DNA of 64,000 nt. Origin: Rhipicephalus microplus (lineage: Eukaryota > Arthropoda > Arachnida > Ixodida > Ixodidae). The stretch lies in the NCBI RefSeq assembly GCF_043290135.1, contig NC_134709.1:66504556-66568555 (forward strand), read 5' to 3'. Positions within the stretch are counted from its first letter, which is position 1. Each line of letters begins with the position of its first letter. Position numbers and translations under genes: made by a program. The notes under the pieces are model-generated. The model was not told where the DNA came from, did not search any database, and was given only the letters and a program-made list of their open reading frames with translations. Shown here in pieces: positions 1 through 11,600 of this stretch.

Positions 1-1384
1 GTCCCCGATCTGCACGTATAACGTCATCGAAGATTGCTCATATAATTGTCCAGTGGCACAATCCGAAAAACGACGTTCTCATGACGGGGTTTGGTGTTAA
101 GAATCATGAAACTGCATGAAATCCTCAAGCTCGTCGTGCTGGGTCCGGCTTGATCTAGATTCATGCCTGTGCGTTCCAGCCGAACGAAGCTGAAACTCCT
201 GTTCAAGTCGCACAATCACCTATACGGCTATAGGAACCAGGCATTGTCGCACAGCATACGTATAGGCTGCTGCACAAGAAAGCTGAAATTTTCATTCAGG
301 TGAAACAGGGACAATTAGCTCAAGTTCGCTGCGGGTCCTTCGACGCATAGTGTTAGATGCTGCCAAGAAGCACTTCCATGGACCCATTATGTTTCTTGAA
401 CATGCATGGTCTACAGGTATAGTACTTAGGTGGTGCATCACAGTTTCGTGGTCAAGGCGATATTGAGTTTCGCATATAGTCCTTGCCGCTCGCTGCCATT
501 GAACCTGTCCAAACATCATGTGGTAGTTCTCGGTGGAACATTTCATTCGTTATAAGCACAACAAATCCTTCCCGGGGCTCACGCTCTGGTTGTGAAACAA
601 AGACGTGCGCACGTATATGGTCGTCTTGGCGACCAGAAGCTATCGTGTTCGAAACCACGCAATACTTTGATGATACAATACTTTGATAAGGTCCTTGATT
701 AACAACCTCCCACGGCGTCCTGTTTCTGTGGTGGACGTCTTAACGAGGGTGTCTTCAAATATCCTTGGGATTGATTGACCTTGCTGCTGGCGATGGTGAA
801 GAATACAGATGCAGTGCAGTGACACTTCGACGTGAGACGCTGTCACACTCGGTCTTTGAAGATGTACGTCGTTGTATACACGTGGACGCATCGATGGCAG
901 TTGTCGATATCCGTAGCCGTCTTCAGAGGACCGTGTCGAGTTGCAGCACACACGTTGATGATACTCCAGGCAACACTTGTATAGCGATCGAAGCGGACTT
1001 ACGTTATACACGTCAGTCCTGCTGGGCAAACATCACTTGGGTTACATTGTTACATTAGGTGCATATATAAACTATTCACTCCACCTTTATAGAAACTTTC
1101 AGCTTATTCCTTGGAAAGGTTAAGATTATAACAGCACAGTTAACCGATGCATAAGTCCTGCTCTCATTGCGTCTGACGAAGCAAGATACCGAATCCGCTT
1201 GATTAACGCAATCATTTAGCTCGAGCCATCCAATTATGCATAGTACAATGGCATGACTTTACGATATAAGCCCTGTCAACTTGTTCTACGTCATATAAGC
1301 GTATAAGTACCGAGTGTGACAGAACTTGTCACGCGATCGCCTTAGCGTGACCGTGTAAAAGATGACGTCATGTAACGTCATGTA
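1..1384. other. Unassigned stretch, no gene recognised
   Basis: Several short open frames lie on the minus strand (24-215, 292-546, 452-658, 640-1029). They are in different frames, lack recognisable motifs and are separated by stops. They could be a decayed coding relic or chance. Nothing here supports a function. Codon-level conservation could not be assessed. Confidence 0.3.
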
Positions 1385-1965
1385 CGGTGCCTTAGGAAGT
1401 TCTGCGTTCAAAGCGTGCTAGCGGAGCCGGACTCGCCTGGGCAAACTCGAGCGCCATGGGGCCGACCAAGCCCGGCGATGCGTCCATGGCCGGGCCAGCA
1501 AAAAATAGCCGTTCCTTCCGTCCCGCGCGGAACTCTGCGAGTGCCACCGGCGGCTGGACCCCGCTGTGGGCGTGGCCTGCACTCAGCGGGGCCCCTCCCA
1601 CCGGGGGGGTCTCCCCGAGAATCCCGATTGGTCGCCGCGCCGTCGTAGGGGAAAAAATGAAAGCGTTCGCGAAGGGAAGCAGTGGGGAGCGCGGTCCGTG
1701 AGTGCACCGTATACCAAGGGGGTGGACGGAAGTCAATAGCTCTGCGGGCCGCGCCCCACGGTGCGACCCCCCCCCCTAGTGCCACTTCCCTCTTCACAAG
1801 CACCACCGCAGCGAGACGACTTCGTCCACGGCCTAGAAGGGAAACTCGGGACTCGACCTCATTTGAGAGTAGGGTTGCTGGATTCGGATAGTCGCGGGCA
1901 AGATGTGCGGCTCTCCGATTGGTCGGGCCCCCACCCGTTAACGAGTATTTTCGAGTACATTAAAT
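1385..1965. promoter_or_regulatory. GC/CpG-rich island with two inverted CCAAT boxes
   Basis: This stretch is much richer in G, C and CpG than its neighbours. It contains ATTGG (CCAAT on the minus strand) within GATTGGTC near 1626 and again within CGATTGGTCGGG near 1916. Overlapping open frames exist on both strands, as expected in GC-rich DNA, so none is called as a gene. It could be a promoter or 5' exon of a gene outside the window, or part of a repeat. No TATA box or initiator could be fixed. Confidence 0.25.
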
Positions 1966-2033
1966 ACAAACAAGAAACTGCAGAGGAAGCTGGGGAAGCA
2001 ATGACGAGCTCATACAGACAACTGATAGACTAT

Positions 2034-2276
2034 TTGATTTGATTGATATGCAGGGTTTAACGTTTCAAAGCCACCACATGATTATGAGAGACGCCGTAAT
2101 AGAGGGCTCCAAAAATTTCGACCCCTTGGGGTTCTTTAAGGAGCACACAGATCTGAGCACACGGGCCCACAGTATTTCCGCCTCCATCGATAATGCAGCC
2201 GCCGCAGCCAGGATTCGATCCCGCGACCTGCAGGTCAGCAGCCGAGTACCTTAGCCACAAGACCAACGCGGCGGGG
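2034..2276 (-). repeat. tRNA-derived SINE, full length
   Basis: Read on the minus strand it starts with CCCCGCCGCGTTGGTC. An A-box (TTGGTCTTGTGGCTAAGG) and a B-box (GGGATCGAATCC) follow, then the family body (GCTGCATT, GAGGCGGAAATACTG, GTTCTTTAAGGAG on the opposite strand) and a TGATTTGATTGAT tail. It matches the copies at 28.5, 33.4, 52.6 and 57.3 kb. No clear TSD is visible. Non-coding; the open frames across it are shadows. Confidence 0.85.
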
Positions 2277-3260
2277 CAAAAGACCGATATGTGGAAAGCA
2301 ATGAAATATACGTATATCTCCCACCAGACAGTCCGCCTCTGTGGACCAGTGGTGCACTGCATAGTTGTTGCCACCGCTACTGGTGTCCCTAACCACTATC
2401 TATTGAAATAAGAGAAACAAAAGCGAAAAAAGAAACTAATGTCAGAATAGAGTAGTATTCGAACATTCGTTGTGGCAGCAGAGTATTGACTTAATAGATA
2501 ACCAAGTGAACTGCTTTGTCGAGCTTTATCACACACGTGGTTCAGGCTTCAGTTCAGTTCGCAGTGAAAGGTGGGAATAGAAAAAAAGGGTGGCATGCCT
2601 GAGGACACGCAATAGATAAAGTGATGATGATGTTGGTGACGTTCTCTTTTTGGCGTTCTGTTCGAAAATGGGTGTTGACAGGTATATATACACTTAGACC
2701 GTTATCTCTGCCTTTAGCTTCAGGAGAATTTAGTGGCCTCCTGATTGGTGATTGAGATGCAAAATTTCTGGAAAACAAAGCAAAGTTGTCTTGCTATTGC
2801 ACTCAGCACTTGACTGCTGCGTTAGTACAGCCCAATGGGTACAAAAAGAAGCAGAAAGAACACGAAGAAGAATAAAAACAAACAACTGAATTACATCCGC
2901 AGAAGTACACCCGCAGAGGGGAAAAATACTGAAGTACACCCACAGAAGCTTTTTCGAGATATCTCCCCGTTTGTCTCCCGGTTTGACTCCCACTCGGTTC
3001 AGGTCACTTTGACACTTACGACATAAATGAGTCTCCATTCTTTTATTCCCTATGTACATCAGAGAGTAGCGTCTAATACAACAGACACGAACTGAAAGCG
3101 ATCATAATAAGGGGGGGGGCAGCGTTCTCACCCCACACATCGTAAGACACGAGTGAACGAGAAGGCTTCGTCGAACTTGCTGATGGCGCGAGAAAAACCC
3201 TCGGCGAGGAAAAGAAAATGAAGCAGGGGAAGATTTGGAGAAAGCGAAGGAGTGCATGTT
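2277..3260. other. Intergenic, nothing recognised
   Basis: AT-rich single-copy-looking DNA with no convincing coding frame. There are short A-rich runs near 2580 and 2850-2885. I see no RNA gene or complete repeat. Confidence 0.4.
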
Positions 3261-3990
3261 CTATACGCCGCAAGTGTACATGCAGCCGCGATACGAGCCT
3301 ATCGCTGAACAACGCGACGACAGAGAGATGATAACGGTGTACAGTAAAAAGGGAGGCCATTTTAAGGCCCTGATATAAAGCAGTCGCGTCACTGTCAGGC
3401 GTCGGAAAGACAGCCGGGAGGGCACGAGGGAGCCGTTGACTGGGTGGGGAGGAGTCGGTGATGGAGGGTGCCGTTTGAACGACATCTCCATCCCATCGCG
3501 CAGCGGGAAGCGTCGCGTGAAGCATGCAGGCAGCACGAGGAGGCGCGCATCCATGCATACAAGCACGCGTCTCTCGACGTCGCCCGGAGCTGCGCCGTCG
3601 GGCCAAGAAGCCGCCGCCACCAGCACCGGTGTTCTTTCCCTGCGCTTTGCGTACGCGCGCGTTCCAAGCTTCGAAAAAGGAAAAGAGAAGAACCGCGATC
3701 TCCGGGAAGCCACACGAGGACGCGCGGGAGTCGTCATGGTGCTCTTTACGTGCGGAGGTTGTGTCACCGAAGCTCTCCCCTGCGGCGCTGCCGGAACGAC
3801 CCTGCCGACGTGTTCGATAATGTACACGACAGGGACGAGACGAGAAGAACGCCCGGTGCATCGGAGGGGGCACGTTGGGAGAGAAGCGGGAAAATGGAGG
3901 GTCGGAGGGGAAGATGGGAATGCCGCGCGCGTTTTAAGGGCGTAGGCGCGCTCTTAAAAAGTGGTTTGTTGTGCCGTGCGCGGGCGTTTG
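3261..3990. other. GC/CpG-rich stretch, possible promoter or 5' exon
   Basis: CpG-dense DNA with long overlapping frames on both strands (longest on the minus strand, 3073-3873). None has a recognisable domain, and the simultaneous open frames in several phases reflect base composition. A TATAAA lies at 3374 on the + strand and an AATAAA near 3999, but their spacing does not define a gene. It could be a regulatory island. I call no protein. Confidence 0.25.
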
Positions 3991-4444
3991 GATCGAATAA
4001 ATGCACGCTTTGATGTGAGACGGGATGGACGGTTGCGCTGCGAAGGAAAATGCGTTATTAGGTTGTGTCAACGCGAGAGGAAATCTGAATGCTGTCGACG
4101 AAGTCGTTGGTTTGTGCGCAAAGATTGAGGAGTATTCAAAGCGTGTTCATACTTACAGGGCATATTTACATTTTTTTCTCTCCTTGTATAGAATTCAGTA
4201 ACAGTGACCGTTGTCAGCGCAGGCACTGCCGAAGCATGTTCACGGAAAGTTTGGCAAGCGCTTCAGCTTCTGATGATGTCTTAACCAATCAAAGAAAGGA
4301 TCCTTGTTCCGCATGTCGCAGTATATGACTTGAAAAGACGGTTGTTTCAAGGGATCCGTGCAGCGTAATTAAGCTCCCTTTCATTCATAGGGTTGCCCTT
4401 AAATGCCATACAGTTTGCGAAACACTAGCTTACTCGCACATCTC

Positions 4445-4570
4445 ACTAATACACATACCCTCGAACGCGCGTACACACACACACACGCACACACACACAC
4501 ACACATACCCTCGAATGCGCGTACACACACAAACACACACACACACATACCCTCGAATGCGCGTACACAC

Positions 4571-4609
<39 letters not shown>

Positions 4610-4757
4610 CGAACGCGCGTACACACACGCACGCACGCACACACACACACATACACGCACGCACACACCCTCGAACGCGCGTACACACGCACGCACGCAC
4701 ACACTTACACACGCACGCACAAACACACATGCAAACACACACACATACACACATGAA
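4445..4757. repeat. CA-rich minisatellite with a conserved core
   Basis: (CA)n blocks alternate with five copies of a core reading CCTCGAAYGCGCGTACACAC, near 4459, 4509, 4551, 4608 and 4669. The unit is a compound (core plus variable CA run) of roughly 40-60 bp. Open frames across it are low-complexity and not genes. The 3991-4444 stretch before it holds nothing I recognise. Confidence 0.85.
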
Positions 4758-6486
4758 CTCAATCACTCATCGCGGAGTAGTAACAGCTTCACCCTTTCTG
4801 TAAGCCTCACAGTAAGTTAACATATAGACAGACCACACGGTATTCAGAGCAACGCCATCAGATAGCGGTGCCAACTATACCCGTCCACATAAACATAGCC
4901 AGGGAAAAAAAGAAAAAGGTGTCAGAGCCGTCGCCTTCGGCGCCATTAATCAAGGCTACCCACCGGACACAATCGAAGCCCCGACCGTCTTCGACACTGA
5001 CCGAGCTATACGGCTCGGCTCGTGTGTCGTCGATTGGGGGCAGAAAAAAGGAGAGAGTGAAAGACAGCTCTGTGGCGTCCCTCTTTAGGGATGCTCGTTA
5101 GCGCCCTCCGGTGACGGTGCAGAGAGGGGCTCCATTAATTACGCCCTAATGGAGATCTGGGAATTCGCCTGCACACGCCTTTCTTGTTTCCTTCTTCCCG
5201 ATGCCCTTCCCTTGGTTCACTTCCCCTTCTTTGCTCCCTTTGAGGTGCTTCCCATCTGTTCCAGATAGGGAACGAGTTTCACCAAAAGCCACTTTGATCG
5301 CGGTGAGATTGCACTACCCTTTCCTCGACACTCCTTCCATATGCTCCCTTCCATACATCTTTATAAGCCACCTCTAGGAATGCATCTTTTGAAGTCACTT
5401 ACGGGCAACGAAGCAGAGCGTCCAACCTCCTCTTGCTTGTAACTTTCGATGGTGAAAACTTGCGTCTCGAACAATGGCGCTCTGACGAAAAAAAAAAGAA
5501 AGGAAATTAGGATCATGCTAGTACACCCGCGAAGTTCTCCTAACATTATTGCATTCATTTGCTTTTCTTTTCTCAATTAAAACCTTTCGATTTTTCGCCT
5601 TCGTCGGTGTACTTATCGAATTGTTCGGTTAATGCACAAAAGCTATGCTGTGGAACCGCTATGCGTCGTGTCTCCTGTGGGGATTAGATATCTCCTATAT
5701 AATTATATCCTGTTCACTGACTTACCCCCCCCCCTTTTATCTTTGCAGTGGGAGCTGTTATACAGCAGCCTAATTATACCTGTAACGTCATCGCAATAGC
5801 CATACCAGAAAATTAAGTTACAAGACTTGGTACTAAAAACTGCAAGGCGTGATCCTCGTGTTTTCAGTGGGTGCGTCATGTGAAAATGGCATCAGTGGAT
5901 GCTGAAATAAAATATCGCAATGTGTAAAGTGATCCGCATTTAAAGAGCTTCACACTTGTGTAGATGCGGCTCTGCATACAGGTGATTTTTATGGCAGAGT
6001 AAGCTCACCTTGAAAAATTCGTGTCAGTGCCACTCTAAATATTTTTCTCTTAAATAGGGAAACGGGTGGTGGTTACAGATACAGTATGTTGTCGGTCACG
6101 GCACAGTAATACTTGAGGCAAATGCGCTGTTTTATTTCCGCAGCAGTTGTTGGACGTATTTAAAGAAGGATAGTTCGGCTACAAGGGCGAAACAATGAAT
6201 GCGATAACAACAAATTAGAATGTCACACCATGAACGGTAAGCAACTCTATACCTGCTGCGCGCCGCTCAAGCGCAAAGGACGCACGGAAAGAACATATGC
6301 CAGAGGAGCACGAGCAACTGTCATAGTTCAACACTTGCTCCAAGCTGCTGAAAAACAAAGATGTACGCTCGGAAGTAAGGCACGGGTATACACAGGACGG
6401 ACGCGAACTGACAACTGTCAAACTTGTTACTTTTTTGTGTTTGATCAGCCCGCTACATGTGTCGACTGCAGTGCCAGCGCCTTTTA
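4758..6486. other. Intergenic, nothing recognised
   Basis: Mixed-composition DNA without a supported gene. A C9 run lies near 5725. Short open frames here (for example 6230-6487) have no recognisable domains or splice context. Confidence 0.4.
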
Positions 6487-6641
6487 GGGGCGAAGCTCCT
6501 TAGGGCGTGGGCTGTGCGTCCCCTGTAGCCTGTATGTAGCCACCTCTAGTTTAGTTCTTGCAGTGTTCACTAGATGGCGACGTCGTCGTCTGCAAAGCCT
6601 TGTAGAATGAAGCGTGCGTTGTTTCGTTCGATGCGCGCGCG

Positions 6642-6642
<1 letters not shown>

Positions 6643-6711
<69 letters not shown>

Positions 6712-6753
6712 TGTGTGTGTGTGTGCGTGTGTGTGTGTGCGTGCGTGCGTGCA

Positions 6754-6782
<29 letters not shown>
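6643..6782. repeat. (GT)n microsatellite
   Basis: An almost uninterrupted GT dinucleotide tract with GCGT interruptions near 6706-6752, inside the element at 6487-7083. All open frames crossing it are poly Cys-Val or His-Thr artefacts. Confidence 0.95.
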
Positions 6783-6784
<2 letters not shown>

Positions 6785-6849
6785 AGAGGGGATGCCACAG
6801 GGGATGCGAGATGGGAAAGGGCGGTACTTGGAGTGTTCACTACATGGAC

Positions 6850-7022
6850 GCACAAACGGATGGACGGACAGACAGACTAGCAGACAGACGGAAGGATGGA
6901 TAGACGCGCGGACGTACGGTCGGATGGACAAACGATCAGACAGACAGAAGGATGAATGGACGGACGCACGGACGGACGCATGGACAGATGAACGCACGGA
7001 TGGTCGCACGGACGGGCTGGCG
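6850..7022. repeat. GGAC/GGAT tetranucleotide minisatellite
   Basis: Degenerate GGAC, AGAC and GGAT units such as GGACGGACGCATGGACAGAT. The element copy at 61.1 kb has the same kind of array as GTCC on the opposite strand, so the array belongs to the element rather than to the insertion site. Confidence 0.85.
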
Positions 7023-7083
7023 GACGCTTCGCCCCACTCATCATCATTTACTCCGTGGATATGCTGTGATTTTTTTGTTGAAC

Positions 7084-7569
7084 ACTGGGGTGCATGCATG
7101 GAGTGCCCTTTCTACTCATCCTGCACTGCGATGGCTTCCGAAATCTTGCTTGGCCGGCGTTCCACGTCACGATTGCGTAAAGCCTTGGTACAGCAATGGG
7201 CCACTTATAAGTGGGCGTTTCAACGTTAGTTGTAACAAAAAGAAACGTTGCTTTATTGCGCGCCTTTCGCACCCGTACGTCTTGCCGGAGGTACACGCTG
7301 AGCCGCCTCCGAGATCTGCGGATGGTCAGAAGTAAACGCTTAACCACCTTGGTAAATGCTTCGTGTTATTATGAAAGACAAAACGAAACAAAAACAACGA
7401 GTGGCACGTGACAGACCTGTCTAACGCAGCTCGCCATGGAGCGGGGGGTCATAGGTTGGAATCTCTGCTGCGCACTTTAGAAACCTTAGAGCCATCCAGG
7501 AGGAGTAAGCACTTTTATCATGCAGATCAGTGCAGCGCCACTACCGGTCTCCACTAATACCAGAGCACG
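7084..7569. other. Intergenic with a tRNA-like stretch
   Basis: No gene is supported. Near 7426-7480 a tRNA-like stretch occurs on the + strand (CAGCTCGCCATGGAGC followed by a B-box-like GGTTGGAATCTCTGCTGC). No cloverleaf with convincing acceptor pairing could be drawn, so it is recorded only as a possible SINE or tRNA relic. Confidence 0.25.
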
Positions 7570-8920
7570 CGATGGAGTCGAGCGATGGATGGAAGGATGG
7601 ATTGATATGGCTGTACCCTTTAAAATGGGCGGTGGTTAGTGCCACCAAGCCGTAATACTTAGTGAACCAAAAACTAGATTTATCTTTTCTGCCCCCTTTA
7701 AATAGTGAGGTTGAGGACTGGTACTTTGAAGTGAAGGGTTTAATTTTCACTCGCGCCTTGACTTTAGCCACCAATCAGATAACCTCCTATTGAATTCTAC
7801 CCACTTAAGGTCTATTTTGCCCTCCCTGTCCTTAAAACCCAGTGCTTTGAAAAACTCTGCGCCATCATCCTAAACTAGAGGGTGAAGCCCTTCATAGAAC
7901 ATATTCAAGTATTCAACAGTTTCTTCCTCCTTTCCACATGCACTGCATACCGTGTGTACCCCTTCGTATTTGGCCCGATATTTCTTGGTTCGGGAGTCCC
8001 GTCCTAGCCTCAAACAGTAGAGAACTACCCCCAGTATTATCATAGATTCTTTCCTTGTGTGCTCCCTGAGTGTGCTCGTGATAGTGTGTACCTTCTCATC
8101 TTTCTGCAACCTCTTTTGTCCCCTTTATCCCTTCCCCAGTGCACCTTTCCTTGCATCTTTATCTCTCTCTCTCTCTCTCTTCCTTGTCAGTTTCCTGCTT
8201 AGGTGCTTATCAATAGATCTCTTGTGCGGACTTCTTAATCATGCCAATTCTCCACCTATCGGTCTCAGTTTCCTTCAACTTCTTCTTAACCGATAATTCT
8301 TTTTGGTTTGACCCCCTGCTCTTTTCCAAGTATTTACCAGTCAATTTTCTGGTTCGCTTCCGCCATTTTGTATCGACATTCTTCATGTACAAGTAGCTGA
8401 ATACCATCCTAGCCCAACGCTCCTCCCCCGTTTCTATCAATCGCTTCCCAAGTTTTATCTTGCTGCTAGCTTCCCTGCCCTCAAATGATCTCCATCGCCT
8501 TGTACTCCCTGATTTGGTGTATTCCCGTGAGCTCCTATAAGGCAAGCCTACCTATTCCACGTTGCTTAATTTCTAATTTTGCTTGATCTTCTGATCTCAT
8601 GCACAAGACCGCATTTCCGAACGTAAAACCAGGAACTATGACCCTTTTCCATATTCCTCTCACAACATCATACCTATTGTAATTCCACAGTGCCCTGTTT
8701 TTCATCAACGCTGCATTCCTGTTACCTTTAGTCGTCACGTATATTTCGTGTTCCTTAGGTACTTGGCCCCATTGCTTATCCATACGCTCAGATATTTGTA
8801 TTTATCTTTTATCTCAAGCGTGACCTGCTGTGTTCTAAGCTCACTACCTTCATTATAATTAAAAACCACGACTACTGATTTTTCCTTACTGAATCTGAAT
8901 CTGAAAGCAAGTGGTCTACC
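7570..8920 (-). mobile_element. Non-LTR retrotransposon 3' remnant (LINE B)
   Basis: Three minus-strand blocks in changing frames (8535-8783 with upstream codons to about 8920; 8210-8545; 7870-8109) read as the C-terminal part of a LINE reverse-transcriptase protein. They contain FSKEKSVVVVFN, KYKYL, VPGFTFGNAVLC, KQRGIGRLAL, a WRKRTRKLTGKYL block and a terminal Cys motif CSACGKEEETVEYL. The catalytic RT core is missing, so this is a 5'-truncated copy with at least two frameshifts. A ~280 bp 3' UTR follows and ends in CCATATCAATC plus ATCC repeats (7584-7610). The clade cannot be fixed from this part. No TSD found. Confidence 0.75.
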
Positions 8921-9127
8921 ATAGAGTCATCTAGTGTGCGCTCCGCGTACTATAGCGTTGCTAAGACGACGGTCAAGGAACAAGCCCCAACCAAAGGCTG
9001 CTTCGCATCTAAAAAAAAAGAAATGTCGGGCACGCCCCAGCTCTGTTGCCATGTTCAGGGTAGTTAATTATGGCAATATCTCCAGCATTCTTATAATACA
9101 CTGGACGGAACTCCAGCACCGGTAGAT

Positions 9128-9218
9128 ATAGCGCGAGAACAGAACGACAACAAAGGGACAACAAGGAGACGAGCGCTATCTGCTGTTGTCCCTTTGTCGT
9201 CGTTCTGTTCTCGCGCTA
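9128..9218. repeat. Hairpin repeat with ~35 bp arms
   Basis: Arms at 9128-9162 and 9184-9218 are inverted copies (TAGCGCGAGAACAGAACGAC on one side, its complement on the other) with one mismatch. They surround a ~21 nt spacer. The arms would fold into a strong stem if transcribed. It resembles a small fold-back element. No coding content. Confidence 0.85.
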
Positions 9219-9550
9219 TTTCTACCGTCACGTCATACCAACTAGTCCAAACAGCCACGCTTTCAAGGAACTTTAGCGTTAGTGTCTACGGGGGCTGCAA
9301 CGCGTGGTGCTTCACTGAGCATATGAATAATGGGTCGTAAATGGATTTGTCTGATTTTCATGCTTTCGGCTCCGTTTAGCTTCACCTGGCGTGGAGCCGC
9401 TTTGTCACCAGATGACAATGAACAAAAGTTTAGCCGTTACGCTTCAACATCCGAATTTTTTAGGCTCGACCATTCGTATCGGGCCACGAAGTTCACAACG
9501 GTCTGTTCTCTCAAATGCGAAGCATTTCTTCGTTAACTGCAAGCACTTAT

Positions 9551-9553
<3 letters not shown>
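9219..9553. other. Intergenic, nothing recognised
   Basis: No supported gene. A short open frame (9330-9536) begins with a hydrophobic stretch (ICLIFMLSAPFSFTW) that resembles a signal peptide. It runs on without motifs and ends before the (TA)n tract, so it is not called. Confidence 0.35.
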
Positions 9554-10070
<517 letters not shown>

Positions 10071-10073
<3 letters not shown>

Positions 10074-10429
10074 CTTACATCTGGGTGCTCTTGTGACCAC
10101 CCCTTTAACTTGGAGTGAACCAAAGTTAGTATGAAAGGGTATAAGCTGGTCTGATAGATATGACGCCGTGGTCAAGACATGAATAATGTCATAATCCCGT
10201 CACGTACGTCGTCAAACATTCCCCCCAGAGAGTGACACATACCCGCTAGCGGGTATGTGTCACTAGTATGCGGGTATGTGCCATAAGTGATTGACACTTA
10301 GTATCTACCCAGCTGCAGGAGTGACGAGAAATGATCAAATAAACTTTATTTTAAGTCTGGCAGTTGCTTCTAGGCAGGGTGGGGGAAGAGAAGATTAACC
10401 CTTGTCCCCTGTTTCCCGGCTCGAACTGT
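10071..10429. repeat. Repeat-like stretch with perfect 34 bp palindrome
   Basis: 10231-10264 is a perfect palindrome whose half is AGTGACACATACCCGCT. The motif GCGGGTATGTGYCA repeats again just downstream (about 10269-10283). AATAAACTTTATT occurs near 10341. No gene is seen. Confidence 0.8.
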
Positions 10430-10590
10430 AATGGGCAATTTTAACACGCGGGCGTTAAGAAAAACCCGACATCGGCAGTGTTGACCCAACGAATGCAAAG
10501 AATAAATGTCAGGTCCCAGCTGGAATTGAACGCAAGTTTTCTGCATGGTTGGTAATTAAGTGTTCTACCTCAGAGCCATGGCAGGTGTCG
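10430..10590 (-). repeat. Second tRNA-derived SINE type (SINE2)
   Basis: On the minus strand, from about 10590, TGGCTCTGAGGTAGAACACT looks like a tRNA D-arm/A-box, and GCGTTCAATTCCAGC about 35 nt on looks like a B-box. A non-tRNA body follows (GGGACCTGACATTTATTC). Its sequence differs from the main SINE family of this window. Ends and TSD could not be fixed. It could instead be a tRNA pseudogene. Confidence 0.5.
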
Positions 10591-11094
10591 GAACTACCTT
10601 CGAGATGGACCCTTAATTATGGTCGTGAAACGTCAATTACGGTCGCAAGGCTAGTTGTCCAATTTTATAAACATTACATATGCACTGATATGATACAGCC
10701 GTCACGTCGGGCTAACGTAAAATGTAGTTAGATGCCATGTGTTAAAGGTGATTTATGTAGCAGTGTCAAGGGCTGCGACCCTCGCGAGCACAACGCTTCA
10801 TACCTGCTTATCCCTTCTGGAGCTGCTAATACTCATGTTCCCGTTAGCATCATTTTCCAAGGGGAAAGAAATCTGCTACTCTTCAACATACGTATGTGCG
10901 TGTAACATTTATACATACATCTTTTGTCATATCATGAGGTATCGCTGCACAAAAAACTACAACACGGTCCCTTCCCCTTCGCATGCTTCGCGTAACGCCA
11001 ATTCACAAGGTACAGGGGGCCTGCCGAAGTCACAAATGCGTTCGAAGCCTGAAAGCGCGAATACTAGGCAAATCCGTGCTCTAGCCACGATCGC
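10591..11094. other. Intergenic, nothing recognised
   Basis: No supported gene or complete repeat. An open frame at 10739-11098 has no recognisable domain and ends exactly at the TTAA flank of the next element. Confidence 0.35.
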
Positions 11095-11600
11095 TTAAGC
11101 TGGATTCACACGCGAGGGCAAACTCGCTCTGCTCCGCGGACCGAATAGTCACGTGATTAGTCTGATCCAGCGCAGCAGCAAGACGTCGCACGCACACAGC
11201 CGGAGGTATACGCTCGCAGAATCCTCGTACATACTCTCGACTCCTATGCTTCCGCAGCGGGCTGATGCGACCAAAAACCACCCGCTTCTTCCAGTGTCAC
11301 ACGAAAACACATTTGCTCGTGTCCAAAAAACTAAAACACGTACTTTTTTAAGCTGGCAGCTTGCTTTCTAGCCGTGCCAATCCAATCAATGTTGACAGAT
11401 TTGACGCTGAATTCTCTCGATCGAGGGCAGTTGATCGTCAAACGGACGAAACGAAATAGGGGCGATACTTTTTCATCCGTGCTGCGGCGGACGAGAGCGG
11501 ATAAAGCGAGGACGGCAAGTTTCGATGACGCGCACGTCACGTGATGCACCGTCCGCTGAGAAAATTCCTCCTCCGTGCCCTCGTGTGAATCCTCCTTTAA
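11095..11600. mobile_element. TTAA-flanked MITE, 498 bp
   Basis: TTAA at 11095-11098 and 11597-11600 bracket inverted ends. The left end reads GGATTCACACGCGAGGGCA (from 11102). The right end, reverse-complemented, reads GGATTCACACGAGGGCA, one base shorter. The body is GC-rich and non-coding. A TTAA duplication is characteristic of piggyBac-type transposition, but the ends do not start with CCC, so the superfamily is an inference. It is non-autonomous and would need a transposase supplied elsewhere. Confidence 0.7.

Larger units (their letters stand above)
6487..7083. repeat. Dispersed element with GGGGCGAAGC inverted ends
   Basis: GGGGCGAAGC at 6487-6496 is matched in inverted orientation by GCTTCGCCCC at 7026-7035. 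Next comes a conserved tail, CTCATCATCATTTACTC... ending in a T run. A second copy in opposite orientation lies at 61,078-61,437 with the same tail and ends. Between the ends this copy holds a long (GT)n tract (about 6643-6782) and a GGAC/GGAT minisatellite (about 6850-7022). No coding capacity is seen. It could be a MITE-like non-autonomous element or a composite repeat. Confidence 0.6.

Noticed and set aside
1..1030. Endogenous viral element or decayed gene on the minus strand
   Set aside because: Short frames in different phases without any motif that I can name; left as unassigned.
3073..3873. 266-codon open frame on the minus strand
   Set aside because: Lies in a CpG-rich stretch open in several frames at once; no recognisable motif.
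4399..4820. Frames rich in His-Thr and Cys-Val near 4.4-4.8 kb
   Set aside because: Translations of the CA-rich minisatellite.
6484..7229. Cys-Val and His-Thr rich frames
   Set aside because: Translations of the (GT)n tract and GGAC minisatellite.
7426..7485. tRNA gene
   Set aside because: B-box-like sequence but no convincing acceptor stem or cloverleaf.
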